Of a stretch of DNA of 64,000 nucleotides, positions 1 to 7,930 are shown in pieces. This stretch comes from JBCCJA01 sp039045975 (GTDB lineage: Bacteria; Planctomycetota; Planctomycetia; Planctomycetales; Planctomycetaceae): the NCBI GenBank assembly GCA_039045975.1, contig JBCCJA010000008.1:35159-99158 (forward strand), read 5' to 3'. The notes under the pieces were generated by a model. It saw nothing but the letters and a program-made list of their open reading frames with translations, was not told the DNA's origin and ran no database searches. The stretch's first letter is position 1. Each line of letters opens with the position of its first letter. Both the position numbers and the translations under genes were made by a program.

Positions 1-190
1 AGCCTGCTACAAGCTTGAAATTTAGTTGGTAAACTAACTCAGACCGTTCGCACCGTTCTCGCATCAACGGGCAGACCGTAAAGAGGTCTCTCGCGATGGC
101 ATCAGACAGCGCGTCTGAGTGCTTGTTAGACCGTGAGTTGTACCCATTCGCGGCCAGATGCGAAATGAATTGGGAGACGCCGCTGCTCAT
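1..190 (-). CDS. Start of an ORF downstream of the methyltransferase; possible restriction endonuclease (partial)
   Basis: An ATG at 190 opens a frame that stays open for 63 codons to the left edge of the window, so only the N-terminus is visible. The protein begins MSSGVSQFISHLAANGYNSR and continues with a charged helical stretch. It starts 12 bp after the stop of the DNA methyltransferase on the same strand, the usual spacing of a type II restriction-modification operon. It shares the low GC of that gene. No nuclease motif is visible in this fragment, so the restriction-enzyme role is inferred from position only. It could also be a short accessory protein. Confidence 0.5.
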   Translation of the reverse strand, partial: MSSGVSQFISHLAANGYNSRSNKHSDALSDAIARDLFTVCPLMRERCERSELVYQLNFKLVAG

Positions 191-202
191 CGAGGCAATT
201 CT

Positions 203-1129
203 TCAGTCGTGAAAAATAACGTTGCTGTTGAATGTTTTTTGCGATAGCAGCTCTTTTGCCTTTAACAGATACGACGGCTCAACCTCAAAGCCGACCGAGC
301 ATCGGTGAGTCTCAATGGCGGCAACAGTCGTGTTGCCAATTCCCCAAAAAGGATCGAGTACTGTGTCTCCGACGAACGAGTACATGCTAATCAGCCTCGC
401 TGCCAACGAGGAAGGGTATGGGGCCGGGTGGTCAGTCCTGGACTCTCCCGGGATGTCTGTCCATATTTGGCGAAACCAACGCTGGTGGTCTTCTTTTTCA
501 ATTAGTGAGAGATCTCGCTGTTCCTGGCTCGGCTTTCGGTAGCCTCCCGGCTTTCGGAATGCGAGGATAAATTCGACATCATTTTTTATAACTGCGTTCG
601 GTTCGTAGGGCTTTCCTAAGAAAGCGCTGGGTCCTCCGGCCTCTGTCCGCATGTTGGCTATTTTGTGCCAAAAGATAGTTGCTAGAGGGTCAAAGCCGAT
701 TTCTTGGCATCGCACTTGAATATGTGCATGCAGTGGGTCGACGCGATGTCGGCCGTGCTGCTTTCTCGACCTGCACACGTCTCCCACAACAATGCAAAGT
801 CGCCCGCCTGGCGTCAGGCGTTCAAAGCATTGAGTCCAAACTTCATCAAGTTGATCTAAAAAAATATCACGATCGGATATGTGCCCGAGCTGGCCGTGTC
901 CAGAGGCAGATTCGTAATTTATCAAGTCCCAATAGGGCGGCGAGGTTACGACTAAATGGACTGGCCGTTCGTCGCGTAGGCCTTCCATGACCCGCGCGTC
1001 GCCCCAATAAATATCATGCGTTGTCGAAAGCAGCGGTGAGCCGACAGCCCAGGCCTTCGCCTTGGCTGCAAACTTCTCGTCAAGTTTTCGCTCGCCATTG
1101 TGGCGTGTTGGGATCTCGGTCGCTGCCAA
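203..1129 (-). CDS. Site-specific DNA methyltransferase, N4-cytosine type (beta class)
   Basis: A SAM-dependent DNA modification enzyme of 308 aa. Motif IV TSPPYW comes first (about residue 60 of the chosen product) and the SAM-binding motif I DPFWGIGNT is near the C-terminus, which is the beta-class order; SPPYW is typical of N4-cytosine methylases. The open frame extends further upstream, but that part is antisense to citrate synthase and looks like a shadow. I chose TTG at 1129 because AAAGGA lies 6-7 bases before it and it clears the gltA stop; no ATG precedes motif IV apart from one at VMEGL. By eye GC is about 50%, against about two thirds in the neighbours, which suggests horizontal transfer. 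It is probably the modification half of an R-M module with the ORF at 1-190. Confidence 0.88.
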   Translation of the reverse strand: MAATEIPTRHNGERKLDEKFAAKAKAWAVGSPLLSTTHDIYWGDARVMEGLRDERPVHLVVTSPPYWDLINYESASGHGQLGHISDRDIFLDQLDEVWTQCFERLTPGGRLCIVVGDVCRSRKQHGRHRVDPLHAHIQVRCQEIGFDPLATIFWHKIANMRTEAGGPSAFLGKPYEPNAVIKNDVEFILAFRKPGGYRKPSQEQRDLSLIEKEDHQRWFRQIWTDIPGESRTDHPAPYPSSLAARLISMYSFVGDTVLDPFWGIGNTTVAAIETHRCSVGFEVEPSYLLKAKELLSQKTFNSNVIFHD

Positions 1130-1163
1130 GACAGTTCCTTTGTCCGAGTCAAGACTGAGGTAC

Positions 1164-2306
1164 TTACCGATCGCCCATCGGCACGAAGTCGCGGTGGTCG
1201 GGGCCGGTGTAGTTGGCGCTCGGGCGGATGATCTTGTTGTCGGCGAGCTGTTCGAGCACGTGGGCCGACCAGCCGGAGATGCGGCTGGCGGCGAAGATGC
1301 AGGTGAACAGGTCGCCCGGGATGCCGAGGTAGTGCTGCACCGACGCGCTATAAAAATCGACGTTGCAGTTCTTCTTGATCGACGACGTGACGAGCTGCTC
1401 CATGCGGACCGACATGTCGTACCACTTCGTCTCGCCCTGCTCTTGGCCGAGGCGTTCGGAGAGCGACTTGAGGTGCTTCGCCCGCGGGTCGGGGACCTGA
1501 TAAACGGCGTGACCAAAGCCCATGAACTTCTCTTTGCGGGCGAGGCCCTCGCGGACGTACTCGTCGACGTAGGCGGTCTCGCCGACTTCCTGGAGCGTCT
1601 TAAGAACGGCGGTGTTGGCCCCGCCGTGGAGTTTGCCTTTCAGCGTGCCGACGCCCGACGTGATGGCGGAATAAAAATCGGTCAGCGTCGCGATCGTGAC
1701 GCGGCAGGCGAAGGTGCTGGCGTTGAAGCCGTGCTCGGCGTGGAGGGTGAGGATCAGGTCCATCGCCTTCTCTTCGTCGGCGGTCGGCTCGGTCCCTTTG
1801 ATGCCGCGGACGAAGTTCCAGGCGACCGATTTATCGGCGACCGGGTCGATCGGTTCGAGGCCCGACCGGGCGCGGTGGATGGCGGCGACCATCGTCGGGA
1901 TCTTCGCGATCAGGCGGATCGCCTTGCCGCGGGCGCCGGCGACCGAGTTGTCGTCGGCGGTCGCGTCGTACAGGCCCGACAGCGAGACGGCGGTCCGCAG
2001 GACGGCCATCGGGTGGGCCGAACTCGGGGCCGCGGCGATGAAGGCTTTCACCTCGGGGACGAGGTGCGCGTCTTTGGAGAGCGGGTCGTCGAACTCGTCG
2101 AGTTGGGCGGCGGTCGGGAGCTCGCCGTTGAGCAGCAGGTAGGCGACTTCTTCGTACGTCGCCTGCTCGGCGAGGTCGTCGATGTGGTAGCCGCGGTAGA
2201 GCAGTTTGCCCTCTTCGCCGTTGACCAGGCAGATCGAGCTGTCGCCCGCCTTGACCCCTTTGAGACCTTTGGCGGCGGCGTTCGGGTCGGATGTGGCGGT
2301 CGACAT
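1164..2306 (-). CDS. gltA: Citrate synthase
   Basis: Condenses acetyl-CoA and oxaloacetate to citrate at the entry of the TCA cycle; cytoplasmic. The product is 380 aa, a normal length. Conserved segments are LHAEHGFNAS near 190, KLHGGAN with catalytic His227, MGFGHAVY with His266, and NVDFYS with catalytic Asp317. ATG 2306 is chosen because GGAG lies 11 bases upstream and the residues before it in the longer frame are Arg/Pro-rich and unlike the family. The C-terminus (ending in MGDR) appears intact although foreign low-GC DNA begins right after the stop. A 2-methylcitrate synthase role is possible, but no prp genes are nearby. Confidence 0.93.
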   Translation of the reverse strand: MSTATSDPNAAAKGLKGVKAGDSSICLVNGEEGKLLYRGYHIDDLAEQATYEEVAYLLLNGELPTAAQLDEFDDPLSKDAHLVPEVKAFIAAAPSSAHPMAVLRTAVSLSGLYDATADDNSVAGARGKAIRLIAKIPTMVAAIHRARSGLEPIDPVADKSVAWNFVRGIKGTEPTADEEKAMDLILTLHAEHGFNASTFACRVTIATLTDFYSAITSGVGTLKGKLHGGANTAVLKTLQEVGETAYVDEYVREGLARKEKFMGFGHAVYQVPDPRAKHLKSLSERLGQEQGETKWYDMSVRMEQLVTSSIKKNCNVDFYSASVQHYLGIPGDLFTCIFAASRISGWSAHVLEQLADNKIIRPSANYTGPDHRDFVPMGDR

Positions 2307-2763
2307 GGGGGCACTCCGTGGCGGGATAGGGGGCTGCGGACTGAACCCGCAGTATAGAACCCCAGGTCTGCCCCACAAGCGGGTCCGGGACGCGATTCGA
2401 CGTCGTGAGCCCATAAATAATAAGGGTTTACGTGCCCCCCGACCCGCGGGCGGCCGACGCCTGTTGTCAAAAACTTGTGGAAAATCTCCGAATCACGGAG
2501 TTTTCGATTTACGCGACCGCGGCCGACGATATGGTCCTTCCGGCTGTCGTTCGTGGGCGAAGGATTCCTCACGGACAGCCGCTCAGACGTGGCCGGGTGA
2601 CTGGCCGTTCCGCAGGAGGCGGGATGAGAACTTCATCCGTCATATCGCATCCGGCCTTACGGTCGGTCTTCTCGACGGCCCGCACCGTCACGGCGATCTC
2701 CTCGGCGTCGGCCTCCGGGCCGTTCGGTCTGAGCCTTCTCTCGACCCGTCAGGAGGACGACCC
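2307..2763. other. Divergent intergenic region between gltA and the sigma factor gene
   Basis: About 457 bases without a convincing gene. An AT-rich core at 2410-2505 stands out in the GC-rich surroundings and probably carries the divergent promoters. Inside it is a small dyad, CTCCG-AATCA-CGGAG at 2486-2500, flanked by AAAAT on the left and TTTT on the right; it could be an operator or a weak bidirectional terminator. A TTGTCA hexamer at 2464-2469 resembles a -35 box, but I see no good -10 at 17 bp, so no promoter is called. Confidence 0.4.
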
Positions 2764-4458
2764 GTGTACGAGAACGACGCCGACGTCGCCAAAGTTATCG
2801 CCCACGCCCGCCGCGTCGGCTATGTGACGTTCCAACAGATCGACGCGATGTTGCCCGACGAGGCGGGCGACCCGACGACGGTCGACCGGCTGCTCTACGC
2901 CTGCGACGAGCTCGGGCTCGACCTGCGGCAAGACCCGGCCGCCCCGCCCGAGCCGGAGTACGAGCCGGAGCCGAAGTCCGACCCGGCCGCCGGCCTCGGC
3001 GTCGAGACGCAAGCGTTGTCTTCCCGCGACCCGATCCGCATGTACCTGTCGCAGATGGGCTCGATCCCGTTGCTCAGCCGCGAGCGGGAGATCTTCCTCG
3101 CGAAGCAGGTCGAGGCGACCCGCAAATGGTTCCGTCGGCACGCGATGGAGTGCGATTACGTCCTCCGCGAGGCGACCGCCGTGTTCCGCAAGGTGCTCGA
3201 CGGCCGCCTGCCGTTCGAGCGGACCCTCCGCATCAGCGAGACCGAGAACTGCCTGAAGGAGCAGGTCGAGGGCCGCCTCCCGACGAACCTGCCGACGCTT
3301 GAGGCGCTGCTCGACGCGAACGCCGCCGACCTCCGCGACCGCCGCACGACCGACGACCCGGAAGAGCGTCGGCGGCTGACCGACCGCATCACACGGCGTC
3401 GCCGCAAGATGTGCATCCTCGCGGAGGAGATGTCGCTGCGGACGCACCGGCTGCACCCGATCATCAAGCGGGCCCAGCAGATCGCGACGCGGTTCGCCGA
3501 GATCGACCGCGAGATCGCCCGCCTGCGTCGCGACCCGCGGCGGGCCCACGAGGTGTCGCTGCTCCGGCGCGAGCGGGCCGACCTCGTCGAGACGGTTTAC
3601 GATGAGCCCGATGAGTTCGCGAAGACCTGCAACGAGATCCAACGCCGCATCAACGCGTGGACGCTCGCAAAACAGAAGCTGTCGGGCGGGAACCTGCGGC
3701 TGGTCGTGTCGATCGCGAAGAAGTACCGCAACCGCGGGCTGTCGTTCCTGGACCTGATCCAGGAGGGCAACGCCGGCCTGATGCGGGGCGTCGAGAAGTA
3801 CGAGTTCCGCCGCGGTTATAAGTTCTCGACCTACGCAACGTGGTGGATCCGCCAGGCGATCACGCGGGCCGTCGCCGACCACGCCCGGACGATCCGCATC
3901 CCGGTCCACATGTTCCAGAACATCTCGACGCTGAAGGCGCGGGCCGAGGCGATCCGCCAGCGGACCGGCCGTGAGGCCACGAACGAAGAAATCGCCGACG
4001 CGATGGGCATGACGCCCGAGGACGTCGACCGCGTCATGAAGACGTGGCGTCACCCGATCAGCCTCGACACGCCGGTCGGCGAGTCGGAGGACAGCTCGTA
4101 CGGCGAGTTCCTCGAGGACGGCCACGAGGCGAACCCGCAGGCCGGCGCCAACTACGGGATGCTCAAGGACAAGATCGACCACGTGCTGAAGTCGCTGACG
4201 TTCCGCGAACGGGAGATCATCAAGCTCCGCTACGGCCTCAACGACGGCTACAGCTACACGCTCGAAGAGACGGGGCGGATCTTCAAAGTGACCCGCGAAC
4301 GGATCCGGCAGATCGAGTCGAAGGCGCTCAAAAAGCTGCAGCACGAGACTCGCAGCCGGCAGCTCGAAGGCTTCCTCGACCCGCATGTGCTGGAGAAGTT
4401 GGCCGCGCAGGAGGAGGAGGGGGCCGAGGAAACGGCCCCGCTCGCCGCGGCGGCTTGA
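2764..4458 (+). CDS. rpoD: RNA polymerase primary sigma factor (RpoD/SigA type)
   Basis: Housekeeping sigma-70 factor of 564 aa that directs core RNA polymerase to promoters. Region 1.1-like sequence is at 1-55, followed by a Pro/Glu linker. Region 1.2 (DPIRMYLSQMG) is near 89-99, a long helical non-conserved region spans about 120-300, and region 2 (LRLVVSIAKKYRNRGLSFLD) is at 311-330 with KFSTYATWWIRQAI at 353-366. HARTIRIPVHM is at 373-383, region 3 at 384-465, and region 4 at about 478-537 with the helix-turn-helix TLEETGRIFKVTRERIRQIE. GTG 2764 is chosen because AGGAGG sits at 2751-2756. The acidic/Ala tail after region 4.2 is unusual but minor. A strong terminator follows. The name sigA is equally apt. 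Confidence 0.93.
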   Translation: MYENDADVAKVIAHARRVGYVTFQQIDAMLPDEAGDPTTVDRLLYACDELGLDLRQDPAAPPEPEYEPEPKSDPAAGLGVETQALSSRDPIRMYLSQMGSIPLLSREREIFLAKQVEATRKWFRRHAMECDYVLREATAVFRKVLDGRLPFERTLRISETENCLKEQVEGRLPTNLPTLEALLDANAADLRDRRTTDDPEERRRLTDRITRRRRKMCILAEEMSLRTHRLHPIIKRAQQIATRFAEIDREIARLRRDPRRAHEVSLLRRERADLVETVYDEPDEFAKTCNEIQRRINAWTLAKQKLSGGNLRLVVSIAKKYRNRGLSFLDLIQEGNAGLMRGVEKYEFRRGYKFSTYATWWIRQAITRAVADHARTIRIPVHMFQNISTLKARAEAIRQRTGREATNEEIADAMGMTPEDVDRVMKTWRHPISLDTPVGESEDSSYGEFLEDGHEANPQAGANYGMLKDKIDHVLKSLTFREREIIKLRYGLNDGYSYTLEETGRIFKVTRERIRQIESKALKKLQHETRSRQLEGFLDPHVLEKLAAQEEEGAEETAPLAAAA

Positions 4459-4492
4459 CGATCCCGACGAAGTGACCGACGGCAACACCGAC

Positions 4493-4525
4493 GCGGGGCG
4501 TTCACGCGAACGCCCCGCATTTTTT
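4493..4525 (+). terminator. Rho-independent terminator after the sigma factor gene
   Basis: Perfect 11-bp stem GCGGGGCGTTC (4493-4503) and GAACGCCCCGC (4508-4518), loop ACGC, then A and six T residues (4520-4525). Confidence 0.93.
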
Positions 4526-4628
4526 GTATCCACCCGGCGTTGACGGCGGGCGGACGTCGCTGACGATGACGGCGTTCCGTTCGTCGCAAAGGTTCCGGTT
4601 CATCGCGACGGGAAGCGTCACAAGCCCT

Positions 4629-4687
4629 CGGCGCCAGCCGTGGAGGGAGCAGGGGCGACGAAGCTACGTCCTCCACGGCTGGCGCCG
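4629..4687. repeat. Perfect 18-bp inverted repeat (REP/BIME-like)
   Basis: Arms at 4629-4646 and 4670-4687 are exact reverse complements around a 23-base loop; the core is GCGCCAGCCGTGGAGG. It lies between the sigma terminator and proC, has no T-tract, and does not resemble the TGAC-loop repeats elsewhere in the window. Confidence 0.8.
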
Positions 4688-4733
4688 GTGGCTTGTTCGC
4701 TCATTGTGTTCAAAAAGGTGGGTCTCGGTCCCG

Positions 4734-5570
4734 ATGTCGACACGTAAGAAGATCGGTTTCCTCGGCACGGGGAAGATGGGGACCGCGCTAGCCAGCGGGT
4801 TCGTCCGCGGCGGGTTCTGCCGGCCCGACGACGTCGTCGCGTACAACCGTTCGCCCGAGCGGGCCCGCAATTTCGCGGTCGAGACCGGCTGCGACGTCGT
4901 CGACAGCCCCGACCGGGTCGTCGAGGCCGCCGAGACGCTGATCGTCGCGGTCAAGCCGCGTGCCGTCACCGGCTTGCTCGACTCGATCGCGTCGCTGGTC
5001 GACGACACGCATCTGGTCGTGTCGGTCGCGGCGGGCTGTTCGCTGGCGAAGATGCGGGCGTCGCTCGGCGGCGGGAGGCGGATCGTCCGCGTGATGCCGA
5101 ACACGCCCTGCCTCGTCGCCGAGGGTGCGACCGTGTTCGCAACCGGACCGCACGCGACCGAGGCCGACGCCGAGCGCGTCACCGAGATGTTCGCGACCGT
5201 CGGCGTCGTCGAGCGGGTCGACGAGACGCTGATCGACGCTGTTACGGGGCTGTCGGGCAGCGGGCCGGCGTACGTGTTCGAGTTCGTCGAGGCTCTCGTC
5301 GACGGTGCCGTCCGCATGGGCCTACCGCGTGAGACGGCACACAGTCTGGCGGTCCAGACGGTCGTCGGGGCCGGCCGAATGCTCGCCGAGACGGGCGAAA
5401 TCCCCGCCGAACTGAAAAATCAGGTCGCCAGCCCGGGCGGGACGACGATGGCCGCGTTGTTCGAGCTGGACCGCTGCGGCTTCCACGCCGCGGTGATGAC
5501 CGCCGTCGAGGCCGCGACGAAGCGGTCGGCCGAACTGGGGCTGGAGCTGTCGCGTCATCGGTCGGAATGA
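4734..5570 (+). CDS. proC: Pyrroline-5-carboxylate reductase
   Basis: Last step of proline synthesis: NAD(P)H-dependent reduction of 1-pyrroline-5-carboxylate. The product is 278 aa, normal for the family. The Rossmann motif GFLGTGKMG is at 8-16, a VAVKP segment is near 75, VRVMPNTPC is near 120, and the family signature TGLSGSGPAYVFEF with DGAVRMGL is at about 165-190. ATG 4734 is chosen; the longer frame runs back through the inverted repeat and has no homologous look. An A/G-rich AAAAAGGTGGG lies 12-22 bases upstream. It appears to be a single-gene unit. Confidence 0.94.
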   Translation: MSTRKKIGFLGTGKMGTALASGFVRGGFCRPDDVVAYNRSPERARNFAVETGCDVVDSPDRVVEAAETLIVAVKPRAVTGLLDSIASLVDDTHLVVSVAAGCSLAKMRASLGGGRRIVRVMPNTPCLVAEGATVFATGPHATEADAERVTEMFATVGVVERVDETLIDAVTGLSGSGPAYVFEFVEALVDGAVRMGLPRETAHSLAVQTVVGAGRMLAETGEIPAELKNQVASPGGTTMAALFELDRCGFHAAVMTAVEAATKRSAELGLELSRHRSE

Positions 5571-5778
5571 CCTCACAGACTCCGCGTCCCGCCCGTCCCG
5601 CCCGACCGGCCCGGTCGACGCTGACGGCGGGGTCGTGGCGGCCGGGGCGTCTGCGTTTGTTACGTTTCGCGGCCGTCCGGGCGGTTGCGTTCATTGGCGT
5701 CGACACGCAAAGCTCCCTAGGGTCATGGCCCGCGCGACTGTCCCGCGTCCGCCATCCGCCCACCGCGAGGCCCTGCCG

Positions 5779-6048
5779 ATGAGCAACACCTTCCGGACGA
5801 TCATCAACGAAGACGACGAGATCCTGTTCGAGATCGAACAGCTGTTCGACGCCTACGACGGCTCGATGCTCGGCTACTACGTCGAGTTTCACCTGCAGGA
5901 CGACCGCGGCTATCTCCGCGAGGTCCTCCGGGACCCCGAGGGCGGCGGGACGATGGTGTTTTCCTCGCCGTACGAGGCCCGCAACTTCGCCCCGCAGCTG
6001 ATCAGTGAGCAGATCGGCCTGCCGGGCGCGGAAGTCACCGACGAGTAG
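5779..6048 (+). CDS. Conserved hypothetical protein, 89 aa
   Basis: A small acidic protein beginning MSNTFRTIINEDDEILFEIE and ending GAEVTDE. It has no signal peptide or membrane segment. Coding is supported by a balanced residue mix, strong GC at third positions and an ATG after a proline-rich untranslated run. An in-frame ATG at 5725 would add a low-quality extension and is rejected. The ordered GYYVEFHLQDD and EARNFAPQLISEQ segments suggest one compact alpha/beta domain. I do not recognise the function. It converges with the peptidase genes on the other strand. Confidence 0.75.
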   Translation: MSNTFRTIINEDDEILFEIEQLFDAYDGSMLGYYVEFHLQDDRGYLREVLRDPEGGGTMVFSSPYEARNFAPQLISEQIGLPGAEVTDE

Positions 6049-6091
6049 GGCCGGGGCGACGCGCCGTCGCCGGACGCGACGGCGATCGTAC

Positions 6092-7888
6092 TCAGGGCCC
6101 TGTCAGCGTCAGGAATCGGTCGACGCGGCGGGCGACGACGTCGATCGCCCGCCCCCAGAGTTCGGACGAGGCCGCGTCGTAGCCCAGCGTCTCTCGCACC
6201 GCGGTCTCGGCCGTGTCGCTGCCGGACCGTTCGAGGAACGCGCGATAGCGTGCCGGGAAGTCGCTGCCGCCGCCGGCGTCGTCGTACGCGGCGAGCGAGA
6301 GCAGGTACCCGAACGTGTACGGGAAATTATAAAACGGCAGCTCCGTGATATAGAAATGGAGCTTCGCGGCCCAAAACCGCGGATGCCACACGTCGAGCGA
6401 TTCGGCGTACGCCGCCTTCTGGGCGGCGACCATTAATTCGGACAGCCGCTCGGCCGCGAGTTCCCCGTCGGCCCGCTCGCGATAAACGGCGTCCTCGAAG
6501 CGGAACCGGGCCGGCAGGTTCATTAAGAACGCGGTCGCGTCCGAGAGCATGCCGTCGAGGATCACGGCCTCTTCGGCGTCGTCGGCCGCGTCGAGCCGGG
6601 CGTCGGCCAAGACCTGTTCCGCGAACGTCGAGGCCGTCTCGGCGAGATTCATCGGGTAGTCCTGCAGAAAGACCGGGCGGTCTTTGAGCAGCCAGGTGTG
6701 ATACGCGTGCCCGAGTTCGTGCGCGAGCGTCGACATCGAATCGTCGTCGTCGGTGAACGTCATAAAGATCCGCGTCTGCCCGGCGACCGGCAGGTCGGTG
6801 CAGAAGCCGCCCTGACGTTTTCCCTCGCGGTCTTCGGCCTCGATCCAGCCCGACTTCAGGGCGTGGGCGGCGAAGTCGGCGAAGTCGGGGGCGAAGCGGC
6901 CGAAGGCGTTTAAGATTTTGTCGCAGGCGTCTTCATAAGAGAGCTTCGGACGCGGGCGGCCCGACGTCGGGAGCGGGGCCGACTGGTCGTACCAGGCGAG
7001 GCGGTCGACGCCGAGTAATTCCGCCTTCCGCTTTAAATAAGGCACGAGCACGTCGGTCTTATCGGCGACCGTCCCGTGCAACGCGTCGAGCGTCTCGCGG
7101 CCGATCCGGTTCCGCCGCAGCGGCTCCTCAAGATGATCGAAGCCGAGTCTGCCGTAGCGCGTCAGCCGCGCGCCGGAGATGTGATTCAGGCAGTCGGCAC
7201 ACGTCTGCCCGACAGACGCCCACGCCCGGTCGGCGGCGTAGAAGTTTTGTTCGCGGACGGTCCGCTCCGGGCCGGTCCACGTGACCTGGCCGACCGATTT
7301 TTTAGCCGGCCCGTCCGCCGTCATCACCTCGACCTGCAGCTCGCCGCTGACGCGGTCGTACAGCCGGCCCCAGGCGTGCAGGCCGTCGACGGCTAACTCG
7401 TTCGCGAGCGACTCCTCGGCCGGCGGCAGCCGCAACGCGGCGAGCGACTTCGCGTCGGTCAGCAGGAACGCGACCTCGTTTAAGTAGGCGTCGCCCGAGA
7501 GGAACGCGGCGAGCGTCTTGTCCGGGACGTCGCGGACGGCGGTCTCGATCGCCGACGCGACCGCTTCGGCGAGCGGTCGGAGTGCCGCGAGCCGGCCCTC
7601 GGCCTTCTGATAAGCCGCGTTGCCGGCGTCTCCGGCAGCGTAACAGCCGACAAGGGAATAGGTCTGCCGGTACCGGGCGGTGACGTCGGCGTAGTCCCGC
7701 AAGAATGAGGACCATTCGTCCGCGGCTTCGCCGTCGGCTGCGATCTGCGGGAGCCCGGAGACCGTCTCGGCCGACCGTTCCAGGTCGGCTTTGAGGCCGG
7801 CCAGATCGTCCGCGAACGCGTCGGCGTCTCCGTCGGGGTCGTGCCCGAGTGACGCCAAGTCCCAGCGGATCGGATGTGACGCGGCCAT
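6092..7888 (-). CDS. pepF: Oligoendopeptidase F-type zinc metallopeptidase (family M3)
   Basis: Cytoplasmic peptidase that cleaves oligopeptides; 598 aa, the usual PepF length. The zinc motif HELGH is at 390-394 within LAHELGHAYH, and the third ligand Glu is at about 417 in MNLAETAS. The N-terminal helical domain and C-terminal FPYTFGYLLSL also match the family. It follows pepA on the same strand with 42 bp between stop and start, so the two probably form a peptide-degradation operon. Many AT-rich codon pockets (for example around 6910 and 7028) interrupt the GC-rich codon use. Confidence 0.92.
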   Translation of the reverse strand: MAASHPIRWDLASLGHDPDGDADAFADDLAGLKADLERSAETVSGLPQIAADGEAADEWSSFLRDYADVTARYRQTYSLVGCYAAGDAGNAAYQKAEGRLAALRPLAEAVASAIETAVRDVPDKTLAAFLSGDAYLNEVAFLLTDAKSLAALRLPPAEESLANELAVDGLHAWGRLYDRVSGELQVEVMTADGPAKKSVGQVTWTGPERTVREQNFYAADRAWASVGQTCADCLNHISGARLTRYGRLGFDHLEEPLRRNRIGRETLDALHGTVADKTDVLVPYLKRKAELLGVDRLAWYDQSAPLPTSGRPRPKLSYEDACDKILNAFGRFAPDFADFAAHALKSGWIEAEDREGKRQGGFCTDLPVAGQTRIFMTFTDDDDSMSTLAHELGHAYHTWLLKDRPVFLQDYPMNLAETASTFAEQVLADARLDAADDAEEAVILDGMLSDATAFLMNLPARFRFEDAVYRERADGELAAERLSELMVAAQKAAYAESLDVWHPRFWAAKLHFYITELPFYNFPYTFGYLLSLAAYDDAGGGSDFPARYRAFLERSGSDTAETAVRETLGYDAASSELWGRAIDVVARRVDRFLTLTGP

Positions 7889-7930
7889 CGGGGGATCTTT
7901 CGGAGCAGTCGGTGCGATGCGGCCCGGAGA

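Noticed and set aside
1130..1516. N-terminal extension of the methyltransferase frame into gltA
   Set aside because: That part is antisense to gltA codons and rich in Arg/Ser/Thr; the TTG start has a good ribosome-binding site.
1062..2357. Long plus-strand ORF of 431 codons opposite gltA
   Set aside because: It is antisense to citrate synthase, is rich in Arg/Gly/Val/Asp in the pattern of a GC-rich shadow frame, and has no domain.
2749..4533. Minus-strand ORF of 594 codons opposite the sigma factor
   Set aside because: Antisense shadow of the well-conserved sigma gene; composition is Arg/Leu/Val/Asp-rich with no motif.
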